64,000 nucleotides of DNA from Sphingomonas sp. 37zxx (GCF_000786205.1 NZ_JROH01000005.1:1-64000), one strand, 5' to 3'; positions 8,065 through 17,088 are shown, numbered from the stretch's first letter. Notes: a model not told the origin generated them from the letters alone. A program made the numbers and translations.

Positions 8065-9383
8065 CGCCCGCCGATCGCCCGGACCTGGCAGCGCCACCCC
8101 GGCAATCGTCGCTTGCCGCATCGGCTGGCCCGGCAACGGCCCTGCCCTATTTCGCCTGGCGGACTGCGGTAAACGCACGCCGCTATCTCGGCGGATTGCG
8201 CAGCTTTCGCGAGGGTGAGTTCGGGCGCGGTCCCAGCGCCCCCAATCCGTCGCATCTTCGCGCCGTTAACACCCTGATCGAAGGCGCGCGCGAACGCCAG
8301 GAAGTCGAAGAGCGCGCGCTCGCCGCCGCCGCGCGCGATTTGGCCAGCGCCGACGACAGCGGGCGCGCCACCTTCCTGATGCTGAAGGAGCGCAGCGAAT
8401 CGCGCGCGCGCGACACCGAACAGATATGGGATTTCTACCTCAACCTGTTCAGCCAGCGCACCGGCCCTTTCGCGCCCTGGCTCGGCGGGCTCGATCGCGT
8501 CGCGCTCGATTGCTATCAGGCGGTGTATCTGGGGCTGGGCAAGGCGCGCTCGATCCCCACCCCCGCGCCGCTGACCTATATGGAGGCGGGATTTGGCCCG
8601 GCCACGTTCCGCCGCGGCGTGCGGCTGAGCAAATTGGGCCGGGCGGCTAATCCCTTCCCGCTGGTAAAGGTTCCCTATCATCGCCTGCTGAATCCGTGGT
8701 CGCTGGGCGCGGTGCCGCATGAAGTGGCGCATAACCTTCAAAGCGACCTTGGGCTGTGGGAACTGATGCCGTCGCGGATCGGCGCTGCCTTTGCCTCGCG
8801 CGGACTGTCCGATCGCAATGCCGAGGTGTGGCAGCGCTGGCATAAGGAAACCTATGCCGATCTGGCGGGCACGCTGCTGATCGGGCCGGCCTATGCCGGA
8901 TCGCTGATGGACGTCGTTGGCCGGTCGCGCGAGGCCACGGCCGCCTGGAACGACGAAGCCGTCCACCCGACACCGATCATCCGCGTGCCGCTCAACCTGC
9001 GGCTGCTCGAACGCATCGGTTTTGCCGGCGATGCAGCCGCATTTCGCCAGGCATGGGACGTGCTGTATCCCAAAAGCGTCTGGGCCGAAGTGCCGGCATG
9101 GGTGCGGCACAAGCTGACCGAACAGATCGATGCGGTGCTCGACGCGATCTGTTTCGAACCGTTCGACGAATATGGCGGCAAGGCGTTGGCCGACGTCATC
9201 CGCTTCGAACCCAAACATGCCGAACTGGTGCGCGAGGCTGCCAATCGCCTCGAAACCGGCACCGATACCGGCGTATTACCCGAACGTTTCCTGATCGCGG
9301 CGGCGCGGCAGGCGCTGGCATGGGCGCGCACATCACCCGCAACGCTTCACCGCAATTTCTATGACGCGCTGGGGCGGCGCTGA
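8061..9383 (+). CDS. Putative zinc metallopeptidase (HEVAH...ETYAD)
   Basis: A 440-residue soluble protein starting at a GTG that overlaps the previous stop. It contains PHEVAHN, a zinc-binding HExxH motif with His220, Glu221 and His224. Thirty-nine residues later comes HKETYADLAG, where Glu263 is well placed as third ligand, as in gluzincin peptidases. The N-terminal half (FREGEFGRGPSAPNPSHLRA; RDTEQIWDFYLNLFSQR) is helical and I do not recognise it. There is no signal peptide, so it would act in the cytoplasm or be exported by a non-Sec route. A sensible hypothesis is that it processes another product of the same operon. The metallopeptidase fold is inferred from motifs only. Confidence 0.8.
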   Translation: MTPADRPDLAAPPRQSSLAASAGPATALPYFAWRTAVNARRYLGGLRSFREGEFGRGPSAPNPSHLRAVNTLIEGARERQEVEERALAAAARDLASADDSGRATFLMLKERSESRARDTEQIWDFYLNLFSQRTGPFAPWLGGLDRVALDCYQAVYLGLGKARSIPTPAPLTYMEAGFGPATFRRGVRLSKLGRAANPFPLVKVPYHRLLNPWSLGAVPHEVAHNLQSDLGLWELMPSRIGAAFASRGLSDRNAEVWQRWHKETYADLAGTLLIGPAYAGSLMDVVGRSREATAAWNDEAVHPTPIIRVPLNLRLLERIGFAGDAAAFRQAWDVLYPKSVWAEVPAWVRHKLTEQIDAVLDAICFEPFDEYGGKALADVIRFEPKHAELVREAANRLETGTDTGVLPERFLIAAARQALAWARTSPATLHRNFYDALGRR

Positions 9384-9385
9384 TC

Positions 9386-11107
9386 ATGGCCAGCCAACCC
9401 CACCTGTTCACCGAAGAAAGCGTTGCCGCATCACCCGCTGCACAGGCGCTGACCGAGGAACTGTCGCAGCTTCGCGAACAGATCGAACTTGCGCGCACGT
9501 CATTATACCAGCTCCGCAAGGGCGGCGATACGAAGCTGATCGAAACCACCCTGCACGGCCTGACGCTGGCGAAGGTGCAAATCGGCAATGCGGCTCGCGA
9601 ATTGGCGCGCGATCGATCGGGCGACGCGATGGCCGCGATCATCGGACTGCTGGAGATATTGCACAACCAGATCGCAAGCCGCGACAATCTCGACGAGCTT
9701 GACCGCGAAGTCGGCGAGGCCGGGGGTGGCTCCGCCGCCCGCGCCCGGCATTGGGCCGCGGTCGAGCAGCACTTCGAACGTTTCAGCACCGCCACCGGCC
9801 GTATCTGCGAAGCAAGCGTCGCTTTTGCTCATGACATCGATTCGAGGAAGGATGAAACCATGGACGAGACCAACAATGCGATGGCCCAGGCCGTGCGCGA
9901 ACTCGGCAATACGATATCGATGCTCGGCAACACTGGCAGCGGCGGGACCGGTCGCATCGGTCGCCGCTATGAAGCCGTGGCCGACCAGCTCGCCGCCTCG
10001 CTCGATGCCTATGGCCTTCCGCATGACGGCGGACAGATCGTGCGGGCGGGCGATCCCGATGCCGCCCGCAGCCGGCTGATCGACGGGCTGCGCCGCAACT
10101 TCGCCCATCGCGACCAGGACGGCATGCGGCAATATTACCAGACCGATGCCCAGCCGGTGACCCGTGATCGCTATGACCGGTCCCGCTTGTTGCGCGGCGG
10201 GGCGCTGGTGAATGCCAATCTGCTCGCCGCCGAAGCCGATGCGGTGGTCGCGATCCTCGACCGCCTGCCGTCGATGGCGCGGTTCGAGCGGGCACGCGGG
10301 GTTGCGGGGCTGCATATGCTGCGAAACGCAGTGCGGGCGCATCTCGACAATCTGGTCGACTGCGTTCGCGACCCGATGGGGTTGAACCGGGCCCGCGCCG
10401 GGTTTGAATTCAACCGGCTGATCATTGCGACGTTCGACTATTTCGACGAGGCCGAGATACTCGATCTTTCACTCGCCCCGAAATCGCTGGGCGAGCTGGA
10501 AAGCGCCGTCGCCACCCTGGGGAAGCTGCGCGACGAGCAATTGACCGTGGCGGTCGGGATTGTCCGCGATGAGGAAATTGGTGCCGAGATCGCTGGACTT
10601 TTGACGTTGATCGAATCGATCGGCACCCGGCTGATGCGCCCACGCGGCAGCGAGCAGCGTGGCTTGGCCGCCGCTCGGCTCGAAGAGACGATGACCGCGG
10701 CATTGGGGGCGGTCGATCATCTCGAAGCCGCGCTCGAACGCTGGGGCACCGATCTGCTCGAACAGGACGTGCAGTTTGTCCCCACCATCGGCAGCGCCGA
10801 CGACACGATGTCGATTGGCCAGTTCATCCGCTGGGCGCGGGCTACCGCCACGCCCTTTGCGCGCAGCGACATGGCGGCTGCCGCGCTGCGCGGCCGCGAG
10901 GCGGTGGTGCTCGAAAACGAATTGCAGGCGCTCGAGTGCAGCGCGCGGCAGTTCGAAGCGGCAAGCGCCAACAGCGGCCTTCAGCGCGCGGCCCCACGCG
11001 CGCAGCTGGCCGAGCTTGCCGGCTATCTGGCGGCCGCTCGCCGGCATGCCGCCATCCTGGCCGGGGTCGCGGACGAAGCCGCCAAACCGCAATCGAGCGC
11101 TGCCTGA
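9386..11107 (+). CDS. Long helical hypothetical protein
   Basis: A 573-residue protein starting two bases after the stop of the peptidase-like gene. It looks almost wholly alpha-helical, with many Leu/Ala/Arg/Glu heptad-like segments (EELSQLREQIELARTSLYQLRKG near the start). There is no signal peptide, membrane segment or catalytic motif I can recognise. The pattern suggests a scaffold or helical-bundle protein. Its place between the peptidase and another helical protein, with almost no spacing, indicates a shared complex or pathway. Confidence 0.8.
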   Translation: MASQPHLFTEESVAASPAAQALTEELSQLREQIELARTSLYQLRKGGDTKLIETTLHGLTLAKVQIGNAARELARDRSGDAMAAIIGLLEILHNQIASRDNLDELDREVGEAGGGSAARARHWAAVEQHFERFSTATGRICEASVAFAHDIDSRKDETMDETNNAMAQAVRELGNTISMLGNTGSGGTGRIGRRYEAVADQLAASLDAYGLPHDGGQIVRAGDPDAARSRLIDGLRRNFAHRDQDGMRQYYQTDAQPVTRDRYDRSRLLRGGALVNANLLAAEADAVVAILDRLPSMARFERARGVAGLHMLRNAVRAHLDNLVDCVRDPMGLNRARAGFEFNRLIIATFDYFDEAEILDLSLAPKSLGELESAVATLGKLRDEQLTVAVGIVRDEEIGAEIAGLLTLIESIGTRLMRPRGSEQRGLAAARLEETMTAALGAVDHLEAALERWGTDLLEQDVQFVPTIGSADDTMSIGQFIRWARATATPFARSDMAAAALRGREAVVLENELQALECSARQFEAASANSGLQRAAPRAQLAELAGYLAAARRHAAILAGVADEAAKPQSSAA

Positions 11108-11140
11108 TCCCATCCGCCAACCCGCCTTCGGAGACCGCAA

Positions 11141-12277
11141 ATGGCCGACCATCCACAGACCCAGGGCGAACTGAACGACCTGCTCGCCCGCCTGCAAGCC
11201 CTGCGCGCCACCATGGTGCGAGATGCCCGCGACGAACTGGTCAAGACGCCCGCACAGGCCGAACTGATCAACCAATATATCACCGACGCCGAACAACTGC
11301 TGATGGACGCGCTGAAGCCGGTCGCCGGCGCACCCGGCAATGACGGCGGCATGATGCGGCTGATCGGGCTTGGCGAAAATGTCGCGGAAACGCTTGACGA
11401 CACCCGCCCACAGGGACTGGTTCCAACCTATGACAACCAGATCAATCGCGAGCGGCTGACCGCCGTCGGCGATCTATACTATATTTACCAGCACGAGCGC
11501 GCGGGCGTGTTCCGCGCGGTGCTGAAGCTTCAGCATCTGTTCCAATCGGGCGAAGTGCGGCTGTCCGACGGTCCCGGCGCGGTCGCGCTCTACCAATTCG
11601 ATCGCAAGCGCGTGCTTCGCTACACCGGGCGCGAGCGGCGGTCGGTATATCGCAAAGTGTTCGGCTATACCGAAGCGCAGCCGCCCTCGGGGGCCGAGGC
11701 CAACACCGCCTTTCACGCGCTGCTATCCACCTATTGCCAGCATGTTTCGCGCTTTTTCGAAGACAAGCGCGTGTCCGAAGTGCTTCGCCCCGATGGCGGG
11801 CGTGAGACTTTCGGCAGCATGGCGGTGGTCCGGCGTTCGGGCCTAGACCTGCGGCACAATTTGAAACAAGTGTCCTATGGCCATGTCGCGGTGCTGCGAA
11901 GCGAGGTCATGGTGTTGTTGCAGGAAGCGTTCGACATTCTGGGATCGAACGACGTCATCAATCTCTTCGGGGCCGACAATGCATGGGACGTGCTCGAAGA
12001 AATCATGAAGCGCTATCTGCACGAAATGCCGGTCACGTCGCAGCGCAGCCGCATGGCAGTGACGGGTCGTGAAATCCTGCGCTGGCTTGCCGAGGACTAT
12101 CTGCTCTCAACGGTGCGTATCGATTTCGAATCGTTGCTTGAGGCGATAGTTGACGCATGCGATGATTGGCTGACGAGTGCCGAGTCGCTTGGTCTTCGGC
12201 GGCAGCCGGGACTTGTCGATGACAATATCGTTACGTTTCGTCCAGCCGCCCGCACCAAGAACGGGTCACGTTTCTGA
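11141..12277 (+). CDS. Hypothetical protein, fifth gene of the unassigned operon
   Basis: A 378-residue soluble protein of unknown function preceded by a good GGAGA ribosome binding site. It starts with a helical segment (ELNDLLARLQALRATMVRDARDEL) reminiscent of the start of the preceding protein, which may mean distant relatedness or a shared interaction surface. The middle has YYIYQHERAGVFRAVLKLQHLF and a basic patch (GRERRSVYRKVFGY); the C-terminal half is helical. No enzyme motif is visible. It is the last large gene before the LuxR-type regulator. Confidence 0.8.
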   Translation: MADHPQTQGELNDLLARLQALRATMVRDARDELVKTPAQAELINQYITDAEQLLMDALKPVAGAPGNDGGMMRLIGLGENVAETLDDTRPQGLVPTYDNQINRERLTAVGDLYYIYQHERAGVFRAVLKLQHLFQSGEVRLSDGPGAVALYQFDRKRVLRYTGRERRSVYRKVFGYTEAQPPSGAEANTAFHALLSTYCQHVSRFFEDKRVSEVLRPDGGRETFGSMAVVRRSGLDLRHNLKQVSYGHVAVLRSEVMVLLQEAFDILGSNDVINLFGADNAWDVLEEIMKRYLHEMPVTSQRSRMAVTGREILRWLAEDYLLSTVRIDFESLLEAIVDACDDWLTSAESLGLRRQPGLVDDNIVTFRPAARTKNGSRF

Positions 12278-12302
12278 GAGTCGCTTCTATCGGGGGCCGG
12301 AT

Positions 12303-12318
12303 CGTTCAGCGCTGAACG
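12303..12318. promoter_or_regulatory. 16-bp perfect palindrome before the LuxR-type gene
   Basis: CGTTCAGCGCTGAACG is fully self-complementary and lies 30 bases before the start codon of a LuxR-type DNA-binding protein. LuxR-family dimers bind dyads of this size, so an autoregulatory operator is plausible. A transcript hairpin is the alternative. Confidence 0.5.
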
Positions 12319-12347
12319 TTCGGGGCCGAACTTTCGGAGGATGTGCC

Positions 12348-12692
12348 ATGACGATAGCGTACCGCAGCAAGATGTTCATCGCATCTGACGATTTCGACAT
12401 GCCGGTTACCTGGCCCGCCACCGACGCAGTGGGGCCAGCCGAATTATTGTCCTCGCGCGAAGGCGAGATCGCCCAGCTGGTCGCGATCGGCATGTCGAAC
12501 AAGGCGATCGGGCGTCAGCTCGGGATCAGCCATTGGACGGTATCGACGCATTTGCGCCGGATATTCACCAAGCTCGACATCAACAACCGCATCGAACTAT
12601 GCCGCTTGGTAATCACCCCCGCTTTGCCCACGAACCCGCGTCCGGTTCCGGCGGCAGCGCGAGGCGCAACGGTCCTCAGTATGAAGGCGTAG
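12348..12692 (+). CDS. Small LuxR-type helix-turn-helix regulator
   Basis: A 114-residue DNA-binding protein consisting mainly of a LuxR/GerE domain: LLSSREGEIAQLVAIGMSNK, then the recognition helix region GISHWTVSTHLRRIFTKLDI. There is no receiver or autoinducer-binding domain, only about 35 N-terminal residues. An upstream in-frame extension is open, but GGAGG lies just before the ATG chosen here. It follows the five unassigned genes on the same strand and probably regulates them. Its gene ends six bases from the convergent chemotaxis-type gene. Confidence 0.85.
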   Translation: MTIAYRSKMFIASDDFDMPVTWPATDAVGPAELLSSREGEIAQLVAIGMSNKAIGRQLGISHWTVSTHLRRIFTKLDINNRIELCRLVITPALPTNPRPVPAAARGATVLSMKA

Positions 12693-12697
12693 CACCC

Positions 12698-14044
12698 TTA
12701 AGCGTAGGAATATGCCGAGGAGCCTTGGTTGCTCGATGCGATGGACAACCGCGCCCTGGAACGCCCCCCGGTTTCGCGAACGTTGAAGCGCTCGGCAGCC
12801 TCGGCCAACGCCCGGACTTCGCCGGTAAGGTTGCGCGCGGCCGCCGAAGTCTCTTCGACCATCGCCGCGTTTTGCTGCGTCGATTCATCCATGGTCTGGA
12901 TCGCTGCCGAAATCTCGCTGATCGCCACCGATTGCGCGTGATTGTCGGTCGCGATGCTGGCCAGCAGGCCGTGGACCTGGCCGACATCGCCGGCAATCCC
13001 CTCAAGCGCGCCGTCGACCGACTGGACCGCATCGACGGCGATCCTGATTTCGCTCTGCGTGGCGGTCAACTGATCGCGGGCGCGCTTGGCCTCTTCCTCG
13101 GCGCGCATCGCCAATGCCGAGACCAGATCGGCCACGACGGCGAAGCCGCGACCGGCATCGCCGGCGCGTCCGGCCTCGACTGCCGCGTTCATCGCCAGAA
13201 CCCGCGTCTGAAACGCGATCTTGTCCAACCCTTCGATGACGCTGTCGATGCCCTTGGCACTTTCCGACACCCGGCCCATCGATTGCACGGCTTCGGCAGT
13301 TACCGCGCGCCCACTACCCACCGTATTGATCGCCTGATCGGCGCGCTTTACCGTGGTCGTAGCGGCGGTGGCGGTTGCCTTTAGTCGTCCGTCCATCAGG
13401 GAAACCGCGGCTGCGGTTTGCTCCAGGCTGGCCGCGTTGGTTTCGGTGCGGCGCGCGAGATCTTCGGATGCCTGGGCAATTTCATCCGAACCAGTTCGGA
13501 TCGTCACTGCACTCTCACCAACCGACGCGATGAGCGCGCGCAAGCTGCTGAGCGCCCCGTTGAAGTTGGTCTTCAGCAAAGCGTAGCCACTTGGGAACTC
13601 GGCATGGATCGCTGCGGTGAGATCACCGCCCGACAGGCTTTCCAGATGGGCCGAAACCGTGTCGACCACCATCTGCTGTTCGGCTGCGCTTTCTTTCTGC
13701 GCCACGGCAGCGTCGCGGAACGTGAACATCGCCTTGCCTATCCGGCCGATACAATCCTCATAATCGGTAAACTGAATCGGGCTGGCGAGGTCCCCGGCGG
13801 CGAGGCCCTCCATCCGTACAACAGTGGTGACGTACGGATCGGCAATATGGGTCCGGAACCAGGCACCAGCAAAAGCGGTGGCACCAGCCACGATCGTACC
13901 AATTACCATACCAGACATGATACCAATGAATGACGTCGCAAGTGCCACAGTAAGCGTTGCCAACGCAACCAAACCCGTCATGACACTGAATGTAAAGAAC
14001 AATTTGTCCCGAATCGGCAACTTCTCGCGATACCAGCTTGTCAT
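12698..14044 (-). CDS. Methyl-accepting chemotaxis protein without periplasmic sensor domain
   Basis: A membrane signal transducer of 448 residues from the ATG preceded by GGAAAG; a longer upstream frame lacks such a site. Two membrane helices lie close together near the N-terminus ([40 protein letters not shown]), leaving almost no periplasmic loop, so it probably senses membrane or cytoplasmic cues. HAMP-like segments ([22 protein letters not shown]) precede a cytoplasmic signalling domain. The hairpin tip reads [20 protein letters not shown], slightly off the usual sequence, and [18 protein letters not shown] also departs from the canonical VVADEVR. There is no CheR/CheB tether at the C-terminus. 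No other chemotaxis gene is in the window. Confidence 0.88.
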   Translation of the reverse strand: MTSWYREKLPIRDKLFFTFSVMTGLVALATLTVALATSFIGIMSGMVIGTIVAGATAFAGAWFRTHIADPYVTTVVRMEGLAAGDLASPIQFTDYEDCIGRIGKAMFTFRDAAVAQKESAAEQQMVVDTVSAHLESLSGGDLTAAIHAEFPSGYALLKTNFNGALSSLRALIASVGESAVTIRTGSDEIAQASEDLARRTETNAASLEQTAAAVSLMDGRLKATATAATTTVKRADQAINTVGSGRAVTAEAVQSMGRVSESAKGIDSVIEGLDKIAFQTRVLAMNAAVEAGRAGDAGRGFAVVADLVSALAMRAEEEAKRARDQLTATQSEIRIAVDAVQSVDGALEGIAGDVGQVHGLLASIATDNHAQSVAISEISAAIQTMDESTQQNAAMVEETSAAARNLTGEVRALAEAAERFNVRETGGRSRARLSIASSNQGSSAYSYA

Positions 14045-14192
14045 TTCGGCGATCTTTCCAAACCGTTTCCGTCTGCTTGTTGTATTTAGACGATTATCCG
14101 GGTTGCGGATCGCAAACACACAGAAACTGCGATTCTTTTCAAATATGCCAACGTTTATCGCTGGTAAATGCTAGTTTAAATGACAAGGTATT

Positions 14193-14223
14193 TTGCCGGG
14201 CCGGCGCAGGCCAAGCCCGGCAA
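14193..14223 (-). terminator. Hairpin after the QorB-like gene
   Basis: TTGCCGGGC and GCCCGGCAA are perfect 9-base arms around a 13-base loop. It lies ten bases beyond the stop of the minus-strand oxidoreductase gene. No clear T-run follows on that strand. It probably limits read-through into the chemotaxis-type gene. Confidence 0.45.
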
Positions 14224-14232
14224 TTATCTACT

Positions 14233-15081
14233 CTACTTAGGCAACGCTTGCGCGATGCTGGCAGACAAGCTTGTAGCCGGTCGTCCGATCAAGCATGAAA
14301 GCTGGCGGCCATCGTCAAACAACGCCCCGCCCGCAGCCGATGTGTCATAGCTGGCAAAGGCCGCCGCCATCGGCTGCGGCAAGCCGGCGCCGACCAGTGC
14401 CTGTGCGTAGGCATTCTCGGGCATATCGACATAGGGAATGTTGCGCCCGGTCTGGCGCGACAATTCGGCGGCGAGATCGGCCAGCGTATAGGCTTCGTCA
14501 CCGGCCAGTTCATAGGTTCGCCCGGTATGGCTGTCCTGCGTCAGCACGATCGCGGCGGCATCGGCATAATCCTCGCGCGCGGCGGACGCGATGCGGCCTT
14601 CGCCCGCGCTGCCGATGAAGCCGCCATTGGCCAGCGCCGGCGGCACCGAATAGGTGTAATTCTCGGTGTACCAGCCATTGCGCAGGATCGTGTGGGCGAT
14701 GCCGCTTGCCTTGAGCATCGCCTCGGTCGCCAGATGCTCGCCCGCCAGCGAGAGCGACGAGGTGTCGGCATGCAACACACTGGTATAGACGATTCGGGCC
14801 ACCCCGGCCGTCACGGCGGCGTCGATCACGGCGGCATGCTGCCGCTCGCGCTGCCCCACTTCGCTGGACGACACCAGCATCAGCGTGTCGACGCCAGCCA
14901 GCGCGGGTGCGAGCGATGGCGGGTCGTTATAGTCGAAATGCCGAACCTGCTCGGCCAACCCCGCCGCCCGCTCGGGCGACCGCGCCAGGGCAATGACGGT
15001 TTCTTCGGGCAACAGCACCTGCACCTTCTTCAGGATCAGGCTGCCCAACTGGCCTGGCACCCCGGTGATCGCGATCGTCAT
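14233..15081 (-). CDS. ytfG: NAD(P)H-binding quinone oxidoreductase, QorB/YtfG-like
   Basis: A 282-residue atypical short-chain dehydrogenase (NmrA-like) that in its E. coli relative reduces quinones with NADPH. The Rossmann motif GVPGQLGS is at residues 7-14, followed by the conserved VSSSEVGQRERQH and IVYTSVLHAD. ILRNGWYTENY is the family's typical active-site region. It is divergent from an HxlR regulator, the same pairing as ytfG/ytfH in E. coli, with an inverted repeat between the two starts. A role in electrophile or quinone detoxification is likely. Confidence 0.88.
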   Translation of the reverse strand: MTIAITGVPGQLGSLILKKVQVLLPEETVIALARSPERAAGLAEQVRHFDYNDPPSLAPALAGVDTLMLVSSSEVGQRERQHAAVIDAAVTAGVARIVYTSVLHADTSSLSLAGEHLATEAMLKASGIAHTILRNGWYTENYTYSVPPALANGGFIGSAGEGRIASAAREDYADAAAIVLTQDSHTGRTYELAGDEAYTLADLAAELSRQTGRNIPYVDMPENAYAQALVGAGLPQPMAAAFASYDTSAAGGALFDDGRQLSCLIGRPATSLSASIAQALPK

Positions 15082-15130
15082 GTCACATACTCCTCAATTG
15101 GTATTGAACCTCCAGCGATGTAGAAAGGGC

Positions 15131-15147
15131 ACTTATCGAAGGTAAGT
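15131..15147. promoter_or_regulatory. Candidate HxlR operator in the divergent promoter
   Basis: ACTTA-TCGAAGG-TAAGT, an inverted repeat with 5-base arms, lies in the 95-base space between the divergent oxidoreductase and HxlR genes. This is where a shared operator would be expected for a redox-sensing HxlR repressor. The arms are short, so the call is tentative. Confidence 0.45.
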
Positions 15148-15176
15148 ACGCACAGATTTGTTAGTGTCGGAAAATT

Positions 15177-15569
15177 ATGGTAGCGATCGAACCCATGGAA
15201 GCTCGCCCTTCATTGTCCACCCAGTTGCGCCAGGGCGACGTCCTGGCATCGGCCTGCCCCTCGCGCGGCGTGCTTCGTCATATCACGGGGCAATGGGCGG
15301 TGTTGATCCTGATCGTTCTGCAGGACGGCACGCTTCGCTTCAGCGAGTTGCGGCGGCGGATCGACGGGGTGAGCGAACGGATGCTGGCGCAGACGCTCAA
15401 GCATCTGGAGCAGGACGGTATCATCACCCGCACCGTCCATGCCGTGGTGCCCCCGCATGTCGAATATGCGCTGACCCCCTTGGGTCAAGAGGCAGCCGCA
15501 CATGTCGGGCGGCTTGCCGATTGGGTCGAAGTCAATTTGCCGCAACTGGGCACCGCGCCGGCGAACTGA
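15177..15569 (+). CDS. HxlR-family transcriptional regulator
   Basis: A 130-residue winged-helix regulator. The signature starts with CPSRGVLRHITGQWAVLIL, where the conserved Cys is the usual redox or electrophile sensor. RFSELRRRIDGVSERMLAQT is the recognition region and GIITRTVHAVVPPHVEYALT the wing. Two in-frame ATGs (15177, 15195) are possible; neither has a strong ribosome binding site. Its divergence from a QorB-like oxidoreductase mirrors ytfH/ytfG, and it probably represses that gene and itself until a quinone or reactive electrophile modifies the Cys. Confidence 0.88.
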   Translation: MVAIEPMEARPSLSTQLRQGDVLASACPSRGVLRHITGQWAVLILIVLQDGTLRFSELRRRIDGVSERMLAQTLKHLEQDGIITRTVHAVVPPHVEYALTPLGQEAAAHVGRLADWVEVNLPQLGTAPAN

Positions 15570-15602
15570 TCGCGCGATCAGCCGCCGTCCGCCGCGCCCG
15601 GC

Positions 15603-16259
15603 TCAGTTGCTCTCGGCTACCGCATTCTTGGTTTCGCCCACCTTCTGCTCCCCCAACTGCCCTGGGCCGTGATAGGCAATCTCGGTCTGGCCGCCATGCT
15701 TGTCGGCTTCGGGGTTGCCGTCCTTGCCGGTATGCGGGTTGGGATAGGCCGCACCATCGCTCTCGCTGCCGGTCTTGCCGCTGATCTTTGCGTCGCTGAC
15801 GCCATCGGGGGCATCGCGGCTGGTGCCTGCGCCGCTTGCCTGCATCGGTTGTTTGTCGCTCATCATGGAATCCTTTGAAAATCGAAAACGGTCGCGATTG
15901 CCCGGACTCTGGTGGGCGCGACCTTCGCTTTGGTCGCCGCCGGTGTCGCTGTCGTAATCTTCGCCCGGGTTGCCGCCGCCGGCCCCCGCGCCGCTGCCAT
16001 GCACTTCGCCGGTGCCTTGCATGTCCGCGCCGTTCCAACCGGCATCGGGTGGCAGATCGCGCAAATCGACCCCCGATGGCGTGCCGCCCGAGCGCGCCTC
16101 CTTAACCGGCGCAAGCGCTGGAGTTGGCCGACCGGCAATGTCGGCGCGGTCATGGGTGCCGGCTTCCTGCCCGGAATAACCGGGGCCGGCACCCAATGCG
16201 GTCGCAGTTGGCCGTGAAGCCACCGCCGGGGTCTGTTTGGAAGGGGTATCGTCGGTCAT
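15603..16259 (-). CDS. Low-complexity Gly/Asp-rich hypothetical protein
   Basis: A 218-residue hydrophilic, probably disordered protein starting at an ATG with GGAGGAG before it. It is rich in Gly, Asp, Ser, Thr and Pro and has no recognisable domain. Around residue 132 the frame passes MMSDKQPMQ, where a second ATG (15866) has its own AAAGGA site five bases upstream. The 87-residue product from there (YPNPHTGKDGNPEADKHGG) looks like a self-contained small protein. The annotation may therefore hide two genes in one frame. The upstream part could be a stress or desiccation type hydrophilin; that is a guess. Confidence 0.55.
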   Translation of the reverse strand: MTDDTPSKQTPAVASRPTATALGAGPGYSGQEAGTHDRADIAGRPTPALAPVKEARSGGTPSGVDLRDLPPDAGWNGADMQGTGEVHGSGAGAGGGNPGEDYDSDTGGDQSEGRAHQSPGNRDRFRFSKDSMMSDKQPMQASGAGTSRDAPDGVSDAKISGKTGSESDGAAYPNPHTGKDGNPEADKHGGQTEIAYHGPGQLGEQKVGETKNAVAESN

Positions 16260-16350
16260 GGAAGGGCTCCTCCCCGACTGAACCATCGCCGCGACCCGCC
16301 GTTCCGCCGGCGGCACCGCCGCCCCGCCGATCGCCGTCGTCATTCCTGCA

Positions 16351-16926
16351 TCACGGCAGCCCGGCCAGCAATTCCCTGGCCTCGGCATGACCAGCGACGG
16401 CGGCACGCACCAGCCATTCGCGCCCCTCGGCCGCCTGCGCCGGACTTGCATTGCCCATGCCGGCACCGCGCGCCGTGATCAGCATTACCGCCAATGCGAA
16501 CTGCGAATCTAGATGATCGCGCCCCGCCGCTCGGCGGAACCACCCCTCGGCTGCCACCGGATCACGCGCGAGCCGCACGCCGCGTTCGTAGAACATCGCC
16601 AGCTCATATTCGGCACGAGGATCGCCGCGTTCCGCCGCCATGCGGGTCCAGCCAAGCGCAGCAGCAGGATCGGCGGCAACACCCTGCCCCTGATCATACA
16701 TGTTCGCCAGGTTGATCATCGCCGTAGTGTTGCCAGCAGCCGCCAGCGCCTCCCAACGCGCCAGCGCGTCGGCATAATGACCCATCTTGTAGGCAGCATA
16801 GGCTTCCAGATTGGCCACGGCTTCGATGCTCTGGCGATCACGCGCGTCTGACTGTGCGCCGGCCTGTACCGGCGGCGACCAAATCGCGGCTGCAAGCGCC
16901 GCATAGCCCATCAGCGTCATCCGCAT
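16351..16926 (-). CDS. Exported SEL1-like repeat protein
   Basis: A 191-residue protein with a signal peptide (residues 1-24, ending AGA-Q). It carries about four SEL1/TPR-like repeats: ALARWEALAAAGNTTAMINL, then MYDQGQGVAADPAAALGWTR, then MFYERGVRLARDPVAAEGWF, then the last helix pair. Such solenoids mediate protein-protein contacts in the periplasm, often in envelope maintenance. The partner is unknown. It is divergent from a TonB receptor gene. Confidence 0.85.
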   Translation of the reverse strand: MRMTLMGYAALAAAIWSPPVQAGAQSDARDRQSIEAVANLEAYAAYKMGHYADALARWEALAAAGNTTAMINLANMYDQGQGVAADPAAALGWTRMAAERGDPRAEYELAMFYERGVRLARDPVAAEGWFRRAAGRDHLDSQFALAVMLITARGAGMGNASPAQAAEGREWLVRAAVAGHAEARELLAGLP

Positions 16927-17088
16927 GTCTGCCTCCGCCCGACATCATGCGCCCGCAGCGGCCACCCTGACATAGGACCAAATGACGATGCGTTTATGAG
17001 AGAGTTCTCAAGACCGCCGCATCGCCGACCGCCTAGAAGCAGAGCGTTGACCGGCCGCCAAAGGGCCGCGCTGCGGGGAGAGAGATGG

